Shown here: piece after piece, positions 34,311 to 45,019 of the stretch | Numbering within the stretch: the stretch's first letter is position 1 | How the letters are laid out: each line of letters opens with the position of its first letter | Origin: Melitaea cinxia | Taxonomy: Eukaryota; Arthropoda; Insecta; Lepidoptera; Nymphalidae | NCBI RefSeq assembly: GCF_905220565.1 | Contig: NC_059417.1 | Coordinates: 8,046,518 to 8,110,517 of the forward strand | DNA length: 64,000 nucleotides | Reading direction: 5' to 3' | Translations under genes and position numbers: made by a program | Notes under the pieces: model-generated | What the model saw: the letters and a program-made list of their open reading frames with translations, nothing else | Database searches by the model: none | What the model was told of the DNA's origin: nothing

Positions 34311-34311
34311 G

Positions 34312-34664
34312 GGCATCCATAAATTACGTCACACGTTAAGGGGAGGTCCAAAATTTTGTGAGATCACATTTCCAAATATAATTATATCAAAACGTATTAA
34401 AAAACATGACATTTCAACTACCTATCTAATAACTAACTTAAAAAATATAAGTTTTATTTGTTTTGTTGACGAACTGACTTTTATTAAAATGAAAATAAAA
34501 ATAATGTCGACACTCATCAGTTTGCTAATGCATAATTGCAAAATATGTGACGTCACACTAGGTAAGGGGGTCTCATAAATGTGACCATCTGTGACAAGGA
34601 CGGGGGAGGAGTCGAAAATTCGAGAAATTCGTGTGACATTATTTATGGATGGCCCTCTGATGAT
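34312..34664. repeat. MITE with 'atccataaat..gtcacacg' inverted ends
   Basis: Left 'gggcatccataaattacgtc' and right, inverted, 'gggccatccataaataatgt' both run on into 'cacacg'. About 353 bp, no transposase. I know this end from many insect genomes. Confidence 0.7.
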
Positions 34665-35247
34665 GGCCCTGGGATTAGGTCTCTTATTAAAAATTGCACA
34701 GGGACAACTTGACCCCTTTTATTTGCGACGTACAATAAACTTGAAAGTGTCCTCAAAGTCGTATATAAGACATCCTTTTAGTTACTTACCTATGTGCTCC
34801 TAATTGTTCAACTAAATATAGAAAAAAATCATTTACCGTTCGTTCTGTCAACTTTGTAAATAAATTGTATGTCATCCCTGATCTTGACTTGTTCAACATG
34901 ACTATATAAAATGACTAAGAATAAGTTTGATGACCTCTGTAGGGTTTTTTATGTTTATTTTTCTGATACGTATATTTAATTACATAGTAATTGGTTCTTT
35001 TTTTGTTTATAGTATTAATTATTTTAGTTTACTATATCATATCTGGTTATTTCGAATTATTATTCTCAAACACGAATTTTGCATGTGTACCTAGGATGGT
35101 ACCTAGGTATTTAATATATACAAAAATTAAAAAACCTGTACCAAATTCTGTATAAAAAATCATGTGGCATGTATTTTATGTCATTGATAATCGAAATGCT
35201 TACACGCGAGAGCGATCTAGATAAAAGATGATTTGTTTCATATTCAT

Positions 35248-35585
35248 CATTATCATCATCATTACAGCCTAAACAGTCCACTGCTGGACATAGACCTCCA
35301 CAAGTTTACGCCAAAAATAACGTGAACTCATGTGTTTTGCCCATAGTCACCACGCTGGGCAGGCGGGTTGGTGACCGCAGGGCTGGCTTTGTCGCACCAA
35401 AGATGCTGCTGCCCGTCTTCGGCCTGTGTATTTCAAAGCCAGCAGTTGGATGGTTATCCCGCCATCGGTCGGCTTCTTAAGTTCCAAGGTGGTAGCGGAA
35501 CTGTGTTATCCCTTAGTCGCCTCTTACGACACCCACGGGAAGAGAGGGGGTGGCTAAATTCTTTAGTGCCTTAGCCACGCAGCAG
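35248..35585 (-). mobile_element. RTE-tailed non-autonomous retroelement, copy 3
   Basis: Flanked by a perfect 14-bp duplication 'tgtttcatattcat' (35234-35247 and 35586-35599). Left (CAT)n end, right 'ttagccacgcag' end; 338 bp. It is the least modified copy in the window. Confidence 0.85.
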
Positions 35586-35653
35586 TGTTTCATATTCATT
35601 GTTATATAATTACTTCTTTTTGTGACTGTTTGCTTTCCTAATAAAATATAATA

Positions 35654-35872
35654 TAATAAAAACGAGAGTGCTTTGTACCACACGACTGAAGTAAAACTTC
35701 TTCAGTTGCCCTTACAATAATATACGAAACCTATATCTCTCTATTTATACCTTCATTAACTTATATCTTCCTCTCACCTTCCGTTCGCCTAGCCCGATAA
35801 CAATTTTCGTAACACTCTCGTCAAGTCAAGCATGCGTAAAGAAGTTTTACTTCAATAAAATAACATAAAATA
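35654..35872. repeat. MITE with inverted 'gaagtaaaacttct' ends
   Basis: Left 'actgaagtaaaacttcttc' and right 'aaagaagttttacttcaat' are inverted copies. Internal AT-rich sequence, no frame. Confidence 0.55.
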
Positions 35873-35903
35873 AAACTATATTACTCATTGGTCTGGCCGA
35901 TAA

Positions 35904-37151
35904 CTGCCCGATAATCTCGTGTGCATCATACGAGACTTCTTGTCAAATCAAATGTCAGTCAAATCGCGCTTTCCGATATCGGGTCGACGGCACTCTGTCT
36001 TCGCCTCGCCCTATCTGCGCCGGAGTCCCTCAGGGCTCAGTGCTCCACCGCTTCTATATTCGTTGTACACGAATGACATCCCGATCCCGAAAAATAAAGC
36101 TATCAAGCTGGCCCTATTCGCCGATGACACGACCGGCATCTCCGTCGAGGCTATAACTTCTCGACTCCAACTGTTTTAGGAAATGGAGAATCGAAGTAAA
36201 TCCCGAAAAGAGTGCAGCAGTGCACTTTGTTAAACATACCAAGCGCGTCTTCTGGACGAAAGGTCGACCCGGGGCCATAACCCTATTCGGCACTCCGATT
36301 CCTTGGCTAAAGGAAACAAAGTACCTAGACGTCATACTCAACAATAAACTTACGTTCAAAGCTCAACATAAACCGGGTCCGAAACAGAGCAGCATTCGTA
36401 CTAGGTCGATTGCATACTCTGCTATGCGGGAGGAGTCAAATGATTCTTAGAAATAAGACGACTTTATACAAGGCGTGTGTACGACCTATTATGACCTACG
36501 CGTACCCTGTCTTCGCTCATGTGAAGCCGACACTCATACATAGGCTTAAAATCATTCAGAATAAGTTTTTACGCACTGCCACGTACTCGCCATGGTATGT
36601 GCATAATGTCGACTTACATCGCGACCTCAAGATCGATTCAATCGCGAAGCGCCTCAAAATACTCGCAACGAGGTATTTTGAGAAGGCACGCAGTCACCCA
36701 AACCCTCTTGTAGCAGAGGCTTGCAAATACGTGGGTAGATGTAACTTACAGACAGTACAAAAACGTCCCATGCTCGTCCTAACCGACCCTGACGATAGGA
36801 TCACGGTGCTTAACGCCATTTACACCACCACACACAGGACACACACACACCGCCCCCGTCGGCGAGGGAGAGGTCCCCGCGTTCTGACGGCTTGCACGCG
36901 CCTTGGCGCGTAGCGGACCGTCCGTAAGCCGCCTCAGCGTTCCGTATAGCGCCTCCTTCACTCCAACGACGCTCTAAGCCGAGGTGCGATCTCGCTAGGA
37001 GACACCCCTAGGGCGTGCGTTTTTCCCTGAGCCCTCCCAGAGGGCTCCCCTTCTTTCTTCGCGGCCGGTGTCTATAGTACCCGGCCCCTCTCACCGGTGA
37101 CGCTGTAAAGGCCGCTAGGGCCAACAGCACTCAACAATTCGAAAAAAAAAA
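35904..37151 (+). mobile_element. 5'-truncated Jockey-like LINE with poly-A and 14-bp target duplication
   Basis: The 14 bases 'ggtctggccgataa' occur at 35890-35903 and 37152-37165, and an A run (37142-37151) precedes the right copy, the hallmark of target-primed insertion on the plus strand. The inside is GC-richer and encodes the C-terminal half of a reverse transcriptase. About 210 bp of 3' UTR follow the frame end. Confidence 0.85.
35925..36913 (+). pseudogene. Jockey-like reverse transcriptase, C-terminal half, frameshifted
   Basis: The RT frame enters at 'IRDFLS', passes 'LLYSLYTNDIPIP' and 'LALFADDT' (catalytic FADD at about 36115-36126), then shifts frame near 36175. It continues 'VNPEKSAAVHF' and 'LKETKYLDVILNNKLTF', shifts again near 36380-36430, and ends with 'ACVRPIMTYAYPVFAHV', 'IIQNKFLRTATYSPW' and 'YFEKARSHPNPLV'. 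These are Jockey-clade landmarks in correct order. The endonuclease and N-terminal RT were never inserted (5' truncation). Confidence 0.8.
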
Positions 37152-37374
37152 GGTCTGGCCGATAATTTAACGCGTCGATCGCGGTTGCTAAGGGCAAGAT
37201 TCGATGTTTTTTTATTCGTTTTATTTATCTAATCAAGACTTTTTTATTCGTCTCAGACTTGAAACAAGTTTGTTAAACTAAAATGTTATAATAACATTTT
37301 GAAATTGAAATTGAAATTGATGAGATGAGATTTTGAGCTTTAAATTGATCTGATTGAGAATATCCCTAATATAC

Positions 37375-37535
37375 TTATTAACATTATAAATGTGAATGGA
37401 AGTTTGTTACGCTTTCACACGAAAATTACTTAACCGATCATCATTAAACTTTGTACACATATTCTTGGAGGTATTAGAAGTAACATAGGATACTTTTTAT
37501 TTAAAAAAAGTCAATGCTAGCGAAGCCGCGGGTTA
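37375..37535. repeat. Interspersed repeat fragment
   Basis: 'cacacgaaaattacttaaccgatcatcattaaactttgtac' (given only as a landmark in pieces: 'acttaaccgatcatcatt') through 'tgctagcgaagccgcgggt' is a familiar lepidopteran repeat whose end lies at 'gaagccgcggg'. Confidence 0.4.
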
Positions 37536-37769
37536 ATTTAAAGCCAGTAATCAATAATTATAATAATCAATCTGCTAATTTCAATATAAATGTCTGCGAA
37601 TTTCACTGGTTTGGAACAGAGTTTATCTCGTCCAACATTAATTATGATGTTGCGAATAGAAGCATCTAACAGGCACAATAGTGTTTAGAGGTGAAAAAGA
37701 TAGAAAACATAAATTTATAGCAGACTTTAAACAAAAGGTATTCAATTTGACTGTGTTTTTGTTTTATGT

Positions 37770-38125
37770 GTCTTACCTCATAACTTTTACTGAGTAGAGC
37801 GATTTCGATGATTATTTTTTAATCGATAAGTGATGCTTATCAAGTGGTACTTTTCGAGTTATCTCTCTTTCTCTCTGATTTTTGTATTACACCTCCTAAC
37901 TTTTTACCGGGTGGACCGTGGGTGGACCAATTTTGATGGCTCTTTTTTAAATCAAAAGGTGGTACTTCGCATGTGGTCCCATTTAAATCTAACGAGTACT
38001 TTTTGAGTTATCTCTCATAATGCGTACCTATTTACTTGACTATTTTTTCGTCTGCTTACGTTGTAATATTTGTCGATGTAATTGAAGTTGGTTTTTTTCG
38101 TTTGTGAGCAAACAAAATTATTTAG
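37770..38125 (+). repeat. Copy of the 'gaagtcggtttttttcg' element
   Basis: Shares the order 'aactttttaccgggtggacc', 'gagttatctctcataatgcg', 'ttttttcgtctgcttacgt' and a 'gaagttggtttttttcg' end with 20868-21290. Confidence 0.55.
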
Positions 38126-38224
38126 ACACTATTATGACTCCGATACCTATCTGAAACTTCGTCAGTTACCAATGAACAGTCCCTAACTGTACCATTATTG
38201 TATTATCTATTCTTGACCGTGTTT

Positions 38225-38565
38225 AACGTGGGGCTTCATCCCTATAGGGTGCAAACTGTCGGTGACCTCCTCGAGGTGTACCCTGGGCAACTGAATCCGT
38301 AACTGTAGAACTGCTGCCCATCGTGGCTAACGACTGACTAGGGAGGATGCGCTCCAAGTACTTCCCTGCCCCCATCAGAGTGAACCCGTGAGCGTATACG
38401 TGGTGGACACGAATGTGCGGAGGAGGGTGTGCCACGCAAGGGTGCCGAGAAGTGGGAAGGAGATTTGCCCTCCAATAGAAGGACGAGGCGGACGGGTTCG
38501 CTTACTCGCCCCAAGGCTCGAAACTGTATGCCGACCGGGTTGCACCGAAACAAATAGCCAGACAG
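38225..38565 (+). mobile_element. 5'-end fragment of the RNase H LINE family seen at 1856-6442
   Basis: 'tgtcggtgacctcctcgagg', 'taccctgggcaac' and 'cgtggctaacgactgac' match, in order, the reverse complement of 6440-6330, the 5' end of the LINE at 1856-6442. No 3' part follows, unlike the usual 5'-truncated LINE copy. It abuts the inverted array on its right. Confidence 0.6.
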
Positions 38566-38689
38566 ACCAGAAAATTTATAAAAAAATGTTATTTTGATAT
38601 AATTATGTAGCGTACACGCTATGTGCGTACGTACTACGCGTGTATACATACATACATATAAATTTAGTTAAAAGCGGTTATTTTAATAT

Positions 38690-41600
38690 TACAAACTTCC
38701 TTAATTTTTAAATAAATATAAATAGTTTAAACAAATAAAATATTGATATTTGTAAAAAAAAAATACTAATTGATAGATTTAGAATAGCTCAATTTAACTA
38801 CGTTGTCATTTTAAATTGCTCACCTCAAATTATATAATTAAAAATCAATTTTTTTTTTAAAAATCAAATATTTTCAAACTCCTATAACTTTTGATGTATA
38901 CAATATTTTAAATTGCTCAAAGTGTTAAAGAACTGCTCAAGTTGCATTTATAATTGCTCAAGTACAGTTTGGAACAGCTCCAATTTCCTTAATTTTTAAA
39001 TAAATATAAATAGTTTGAACAAATTTAACGTTTATATCATAAGACAGGTGTACGCTACGCGTGCGCATAGACAATGATGTGAAGCAAAAAAATGCGGATA
39101 TTCGTAATAAAAAAAATACTAATCGATACATTTTCAATAGCTCAATTCAACTACGTCGTCCTTTTAAATTGCTCACTTCAAATTATTGAATTAAAAATCA
39201 AAAAAGTTGTTGAAAAATATTCTTTTATCAATGTTTTCAAACTCCTATATCTTTTGATGTATACAATATTTTAAATTGCTCAACGTCTTAAAACCTTGCT
39301 CAAGTTGCATTTATAATTGCTCTAGTACAGATTTGAACAGCTCCACTTTCCTTAATTTTTAAATAATTATATAAATTTCGAACAAATTTAACGTTTATAT
39401 CATAAGATTAGGTGAGCGCTGCGGATGCGCATAGACAATGATGGGAAGCCAAAAAAATTGCGGATATTCGTAATAAAAAGAGGCTAATCGTTCGATTTTC
39501 AATAGCTCAATTCAACTACGTTGGCCTTTTAAATTGCTCACTTCAAATTATTTAATTAAAAATCAAAAAAGTCGTTGAAAAATATTCTTTTATCAATATT
39601 TTCAAACTCCTACATCTTTTGATGTATACAATATTTTAAATTGCTCAAAGTGTTAAAGAACTGCTCAAGTTGCATTTATAATTGCTCAAGTACAGTTTGG
39701 AACAGCTCCACTTTCCTTAATTTTTAAATAAATAAAAATAGTTTGAACAAATTTAACGTTTATATCATAAGACAGGTGAACGCTCCGCGTGCGCATAGAC
39801 AATGATGCGAAGCAAAACAATTGCGGATATTCGTAATAAAAAAATACTAATCGATAGATTTTCAATAGCTCAATTCAACTATGTTATCCCTTTAAATTGC
39901 TCACCCTAAACTATTTAATTAAAAATCAAAAAAGTCATTGAAAAATATTTTTTTACCAATATTTTCAAACTCCTATATCTTTTGATGTATACAGCATTTA
40001 AAATTGCTCAAAGTGTTAAAGAACGCGTATGTATGCGTATGCGCAGCGCTCACCTGTCATATGATACAAACGTTAAATTTGTTTAAACTACACATATATA
40101 TTTATTTAGAAATTAAGGAAAGTGGAGCTGTTCCAAACTGTACTTGAGCAATTATAAATGCAACTTGAGCAGTTCTCTAACACTTTGAGCAATTTAAAAT
40201 ATTGTATACATCAAAAGATATAGGAGATTGAAATTATTGATAAATGATTTTTTTTTCAACGACTTTATTGATTTTTAATTAAATCGTTTAAGGTGAGCAA
40301 TTCAAAAGGATAAAGTAGTTAAATTAAGTTATTAAAAATCGATCGATTATTATTATTTTTTTACAAATAGCATTATTTTATTTGTTCAAACTATTTATAT
40401 TTATTTAAAAATTAAGGAAAGTGGATCTGTTCCAAACTGTACTTGAGCAATTATCAATGCAACTTGAGCAGTTCTTTAACACTTTGAGCAATTTAAAATA
40501 TTGTATACATCAAAAGATATAGGAGTTGAAAATATTGATAAAAGAATATTTTTCAACGACTTTTTTGATTTTTAATTATATAATTTGAGGTGAGCAATTT
40601 AAAAGGACGACGTAGTTGAATTGAGCTATTGAAAATCTATCGATTAGTATCTTTTTTATTACGAATATCCGCAATTTTTTTGCTTCACATCATTGTCTAT
40701 GCGCACGCGTAGCGTACACCTGTCTTATGATATAAACGTTAAATTTGTTCGAAATTTATATAATTATTTAAAAATTAAGGAAAGTGGAGCTGTTCAAATC
40801 TGTACTAGAGCATTTATAAATGCAACTTGAGCAGTTCTTTAACACTTTGAGCAATTTAAAATATTGTATACATCAAAAGATATAGGAGTTTGTAAATATT
40901 GATAAAAGAATATTTTTCAACGACTTTTTTGATTTTTAATTAAATAATTTGAAGTGAGCAATTTAAAAGGACAACGTAGTTGAATTGAGCTATTGAAAAT
41001 GTATCGATTAGTATTTTTTTTATTACGAATATCCACAATTTTTTTTGCTTTGCATCATTGTCTATGCGCACGTACAGCGTACACCTGTCTTATGATATAA
41101 ACGTTAAATTTGTTCAAACTATTTATATGTATTTAAAAATTAAGGAAAGTGGAGCTGTTCCAAACTGTACTTGAGCAATTATAAATGCAACTTGAGCAGT
41201 TCTTTAACACTTTGAGCAATTTAAAATATTGTATACATCAAAAGATATAGGAGTTTGAAAATATTTGATTTTTAAAAAAAAATTGATTTTTAATTATATA
41301 ATTTGAGGTGAGCAATTTAAAATGACAACGTAGTTGAATTGAGCTATTCTAAATCTATCAATTAGTATTTTTTTTTTACAAATATCAATATTTTATTTGT
41401 TTAAACTATTTATATTTATTTAAAAATTAAGGGAAGTGGATCTGTTCCAAACTATACTTGAGCAATTATAAATGGAACTTGAGCACTTTTTTAACACTTT
41501 GAGCAATTTAAAATATTGTATACATCAAATATATAGGAGTTTGCAAATATTTGTTTTTTTTTTTTTTAATTTGATTTTTAATTATATAATTTGAGATGAG

Positions 41601-41690
41601 CAATTTAAAAGGACAACGTAGTTGAATTGAGCTATTCAAAATCTATCAATTAGTATTTTTTTTATTACAAATATCATTATTTTGCAGGCT
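38690..41690. repeat. Inverted array of about 300- to 365-bp units (3-kb palindromic cluster)
   Basis: Left arm: units starting 'ccttaatttttaaataaat' at about 38698, 38991, 39351 and 39716. Right arm: the inverse of the same start at about 40116, 40416, 40780, 41140 and 41432. Two unit types occur: a long one (about 365 bp, with 'gcgcatagacaatgatg' and 'acaggtg') and a short one (about 295 bp, lacking that part). The outer three units mirror each other around about 40065, and the outermost short units (38698-38930 and 41432-41200) differ at only a couple of positions by eye. The spacer near 40025-40060 is where orientation flips. No protein frame. Confidence 0.85.
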
Positions 41691-41929
41691 GGGGTGGGGT
41701 AGGTGATGAAAGCGATTCAATCAAAAGTCTAGCGCCATCTATCCGACAAATATTGATATAAATAATAACGTTCCTTTCTATGCCGCGTCAATAAACATAA
41801 CTTTTTCAAAATATTTAATAAATGAAAAGCATAAGAACCAAAATCACACAATATATTTGAGTATTCGATAATTTTTATGTTTTAATATGGTAAATTACTG
41901 TTTTTTGATTTAAGGCTCATAAAACCAAC

Positions 41930-42242
41930 AACGCATGCGCCATTTGGGCGATCGAAGAAGCAAATAGGAAATAAGAGGAACGCACGAAGTGCAAAAATGC
42001 TGTCTCGCTCAAACCGCACCTCTCTCTCGTTCCTTTTGTGACATTTTTGCGAAACGTCCACCGCGTTTCCTTGTGGAAATTATTCTAAAAAATCACATTA
42101 GGGCATGGTCGGTAAAGTTTTCCAGTCGAAAACCCGTGACATAAAATCTCTCACCGTGGTTAAGTTTTTTCGTGCCAAGTGCAACTAAACTATCAAGATT
42201 CCGCCGATAATTCAAAGCCTACCCAGTGGGTGGCTTAATTTG
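41930..42242 (+). promoter_or_regulatory. Probable promoter and 5' non-coding exon of the Fyv7-like gene
   Basis: Less AT-rich and CpG-containing stretch ('caacgcatgcgccatttggg', 'tctcgctcaaaccgcacctctc', 'ccgccgataattcaaagcc') in otherwise AT-rich DNA, ending in a consensus donor 'aatttg|gtaagt' at 42242/42243. The next acceptor on the same strand, 'tttcattatag', is at 43879, just 34 bp before the ATG of the Fyv7-like gene. I infer a 1.6-kb first intron. The transcription start cannot be placed. Confidence 0.5.
42105..42188 (+). CDS. Possible upstream ORF, 27 codons
   Basis: ATG GTC (MVGKVFQSK...) to TAA inside the inferred 5' exon. Context 'ggcATGg' is acceptable for initiation. If the exon is transcribed, it could reduce translation of the downstream Fyv7-like frame. 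No homology known; it may also be chance. Confidence 0.2.
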   Translation: MVGKVFQSKTRDIKSLTVVKFFRAKCN

Positions 42243-43394
42243 GTAAGTCTATTCATATTTACCTAATACCATCATTTAAATATATACTTTTATCATCGAC
42301 AAACAATTATATCGTATTTTACTCTATAAAATTTGTTGAACACACAGTTGGGAGATATGTGAGGAAATCGATCTAATTACAACAATACCGTAAAATAATA
42401 ATTTGGTGTGTAAGAGACACACCAAATTGGTAACTTAAAATACATATTAATTGTTTTAGAATTTTCGTGCTTTTAGTATACTTGTGTAAATTATCGCGTA
42501 ATTGATCCATAATACCTTATGACTAAGTTGACGTCATCGAAAAGACATATCTAGTATGTTAAAGATATAAAATTCTTATCAATACGGAAAAAATCTTGAA
42601 CTCTTGCGTGGACAAGTACTGGAACATTTTATTATAAAATGAAACATATGGCATCTAATAGTCTTTCTATACTATAAATACCTATTTACCAACTACACAA
42701 TTACAAACCTTCTTTTAATAAAACACCAATATTTTGTTATAATTTCAACATATTTTTTAGTTATTGACTGCGTGTGATTTATAATTCGAAATGTTAGTAC
42801 TTATGTATCTATATATATAAATAAATATGTAGCATAAATTTTATAACCACCATTTTTGCTGTATAATCTAAATAATCTTCAATAATAAAAACTATATTAA
42901 AAAGTTACTTGTTTTACAAGGTACGATTTGCATTTAACAATTAATTTAACAAGTATATCAAATATGACCTTGAGATATTTATGAACAGACACCTTCAACG
43001 ATGAGTTATTATTATCGGCAAAGGCACTTTTGTGAAGATAAAATTGCCATATATGGGTTAATATTGATCTTGAATATACAAGCCAAATATGTTGAGGACC
43101 AATACTAATTACAATATAAGCAGTTGATATGCGCCTATGTGGCATACTGAAAAAAAAAAAAATTTATATCAATTTGAAAAACAGTTCATCTATGCACGTT
43201 TATATACGCTGACATGACAGATATATATTTACAGATACAAATTTATGTACTGTTTTTTAGTAAATAACAAGCAGGACACAACTTCTGTAATTATTTGATT
43301 CTTCATTATTTTATCTATAATAATCTTATACATCAACCTCATCATTTTTTTTTGTCTGAAGCTGCAATATTAATTTTTATCGGAATAAAAAAAA

Positions 43395-43560
43395 AAAACT
43401 GACTTCAATTACTTTGACAAGTCACACAGTCATTTAAATATCCATTATTAGTGATAACTCAAAAAGTACTTGACAGATCTTGATTAAATTTAAATAGGAC
43501 CACATCATCAAAATCTTTAGACCCAGTAAAAAGTAATGAGGTAACACATAAAAAAATGCA
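43395..43560 (-). repeat. Fragment of the 'gaagtcggtttttttcg' element, reversed
   Basis: 'aaaaaactgacttcaatta', 'gtgataactcaaaaagtact' and 'cagtaaaaagtaatgaggt' are the inverse of the 37770-38125 element. It sits in the inferred first intron of the Fyv7-like gene. Confidence 0.5.
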
Positions 43561-43913
43561 GCTGAATTGAGATGTGTTTCCTTTTTTGTTGTCGTTCATA
43601 ACTATTATGAACATAATACATTACTCAAAAGTTGCAAAAATAAGAGCCGTTGTCCGGAATAGCCCTGGTATAAATATAGTCTTAACTAGATAACATATAT
43701 AATATATATGTATATTATTGTAAGCTATATATGTAGAAATGAAAAAGCGTGTATATTATATAAGTAATAATAATAATAAATATTAAGTAATTGACTAAAT
43801 AAGTTTTATTTATTGTGTTTTTAATTTTTTATTTTTCATTATTTTGTTGTTCAAACACGCTTTTTCGTTTCATTATAGGGCTGAAAAAAATATAAAAAGA
43901 AGAGGAAAAAAAT

Positions 43914-44534
43914 ATGGAAAATAAACGCGGCAGCTTCTTTAGCGATAAAAAACAAAAACCCAATATGACACGAGAAAAAGAGTTTAAGAAAAAAAATGAC
44001 AGACAGAAGAAGTTTGACGAGAATCGTAGTGGACTGGATGAGAATAACAAAGAAGGAGAAAAGAAACCGTTTGATAAAAAAGCTTATAGAATCAAGAAAT
44101 ACAGTAAGAAATATAAGCTAGAACAATGGGAGGAACAACGTAAGAAGCAAATGCTTCGAGAATATCAGAAAAGCATAAAAAATGATCCCATGGTGGGGTC
44201 TTATAAACCAATATCATTTGATGAAGACACAATTGATTCTACCGTTGGTAGATTTGTGAAACACCCAGACATACTTGAGAAGGAATTAGAAAAGACTAAA
44301 AAACAAGACCCACTCGCAAAAGCTAAAGAAAAGTTGGATAGAATAAAACAGGAGAAAATAGAGAAGCGCCAAGCAATAGAGAAAGCTAACCAAGAGAGAA
44401 TGCAGAAATTGCAGGAGTATAAGAAGAAAAAGACTGAAAGATTTAAGAAATTGAGTAAGAAGACTAAGAAGGGACAGCCAGTTATGACTGGTAGGTTAGA
44501 ACTATTGCTAGAGAAAATACAAGATTCAAAATGA
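43914..44534 (+). CDS. Fyv7/TAP26 (CCDC59)-like rRNA-processing protein
   Basis: 206 residues from ATG to TGA in a single coding exon. It is extremely basic and charged (Lys, Glu, Arg), with predicted long helices or coiled coil from about residue 120 to 190. The C-terminus 'RFKKLSKKTKKGQPVMTGRL..LLEKIQ' is the signature of the rRNA_processing (Fyv7) family, which includes yeast Fyv7 (18S pre-rRNA processing) and vertebrate TAP26/CCDC59. The middle segment 'KYKLEQWEEQRKKQMLREYQ' is also conserved-looking. Expected location is the nucleolus. Length fits the family. The acceptor 'tttcattatag' at 43879 and a downstream AATAAA near 44719 define the exon. Family call is from memory of the motif, so moderate confidence. 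Confidence 0.75.
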   Translation: MENKRGSFFSDKKQKPNMTREKEFKKKNDRQKKFDENRSGLDENNKEGEKKPFDKKAYRIKKYSKKYKLEQWEEQRKKQMLREYQKSIKNDPMVGSYKPISFDEDTIDSTVGRFVKHPDILEKELEKTKKQDPLAKAKEKLDRIKQEKIEKRQAIEKANQERMQKLQEYKKKKTERFKKLSKKTKKGQPVMTGRLELLLEKIQDSK

Positions 44535-44718
44535 ATTTTAGTTTTTATAAGCTAATTGTTTTTCTGATAATTATAATTAGAATAATGGTTGTTTGATAAT
44601 TATTGTTTTTATTTTATGTTTCTCTTGGGTTTGGTTGGTTTAGACCATTATGTAAAAACAATTTTTTTTTTTCATATCTAATGTTTTTAAAACATGCTCT
44701 TCTTAATATTGTAATATT

Positions 44719-44738
44719 AAATAAATAAATAAATAAAT
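44719..44738 (+). terminator. Poly-A signal cluster after the Fyv7-like gene
   Basis: Repeated AATAAA in 'ttaaataaataaataaata' about 190 bp past the stop codon, giving a likely transcript end. Confidence 0.5.
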
Positions 44739-44884
44739 ATTGTAAATGTGTAATCCAATTTTATATAAAATAAATTAGTTTTGTGACTATTGAAATGATG
44801 TCCTCATATCGATTCATCATTTTGTTATTTAAATATTGTTGTCAATCGTGGTTAAAATTGAAAACCAAAATGAACTTTCTTTAA

Positions 44885-45010
44885 TAATGTATTACTCAGC
44901 CTGTAATATCCTACTTCTGGGTATAGTCCTCTTTCTATAGTTAGGAGAAGAATCTGAGCTTAATCCACCATGCTGCTCCACTGTGGGTTGACAATTTTTA
45001 ACATGTTGAA
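44885..45010. repeat. Diverged lepidopteran repeat, relative of 17260-17520
   Basis: 'cagcctgtaatatcctactt', 'agaagaatctgagctt' and 'ccaccatgctgctccactg' follow the consensus order of this common repeat. Confidence 0.5.
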
Positions 45011-45019
45011 AGCCTGGGG

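Noticed and set aside
38690..41690. CRISPR array or satellite DNA
   Set aside because: Units are 300-365 bp, inverted at the centre and few in number; a eukaryotic inverted repeat cluster, not CRISPR or classical satellite.
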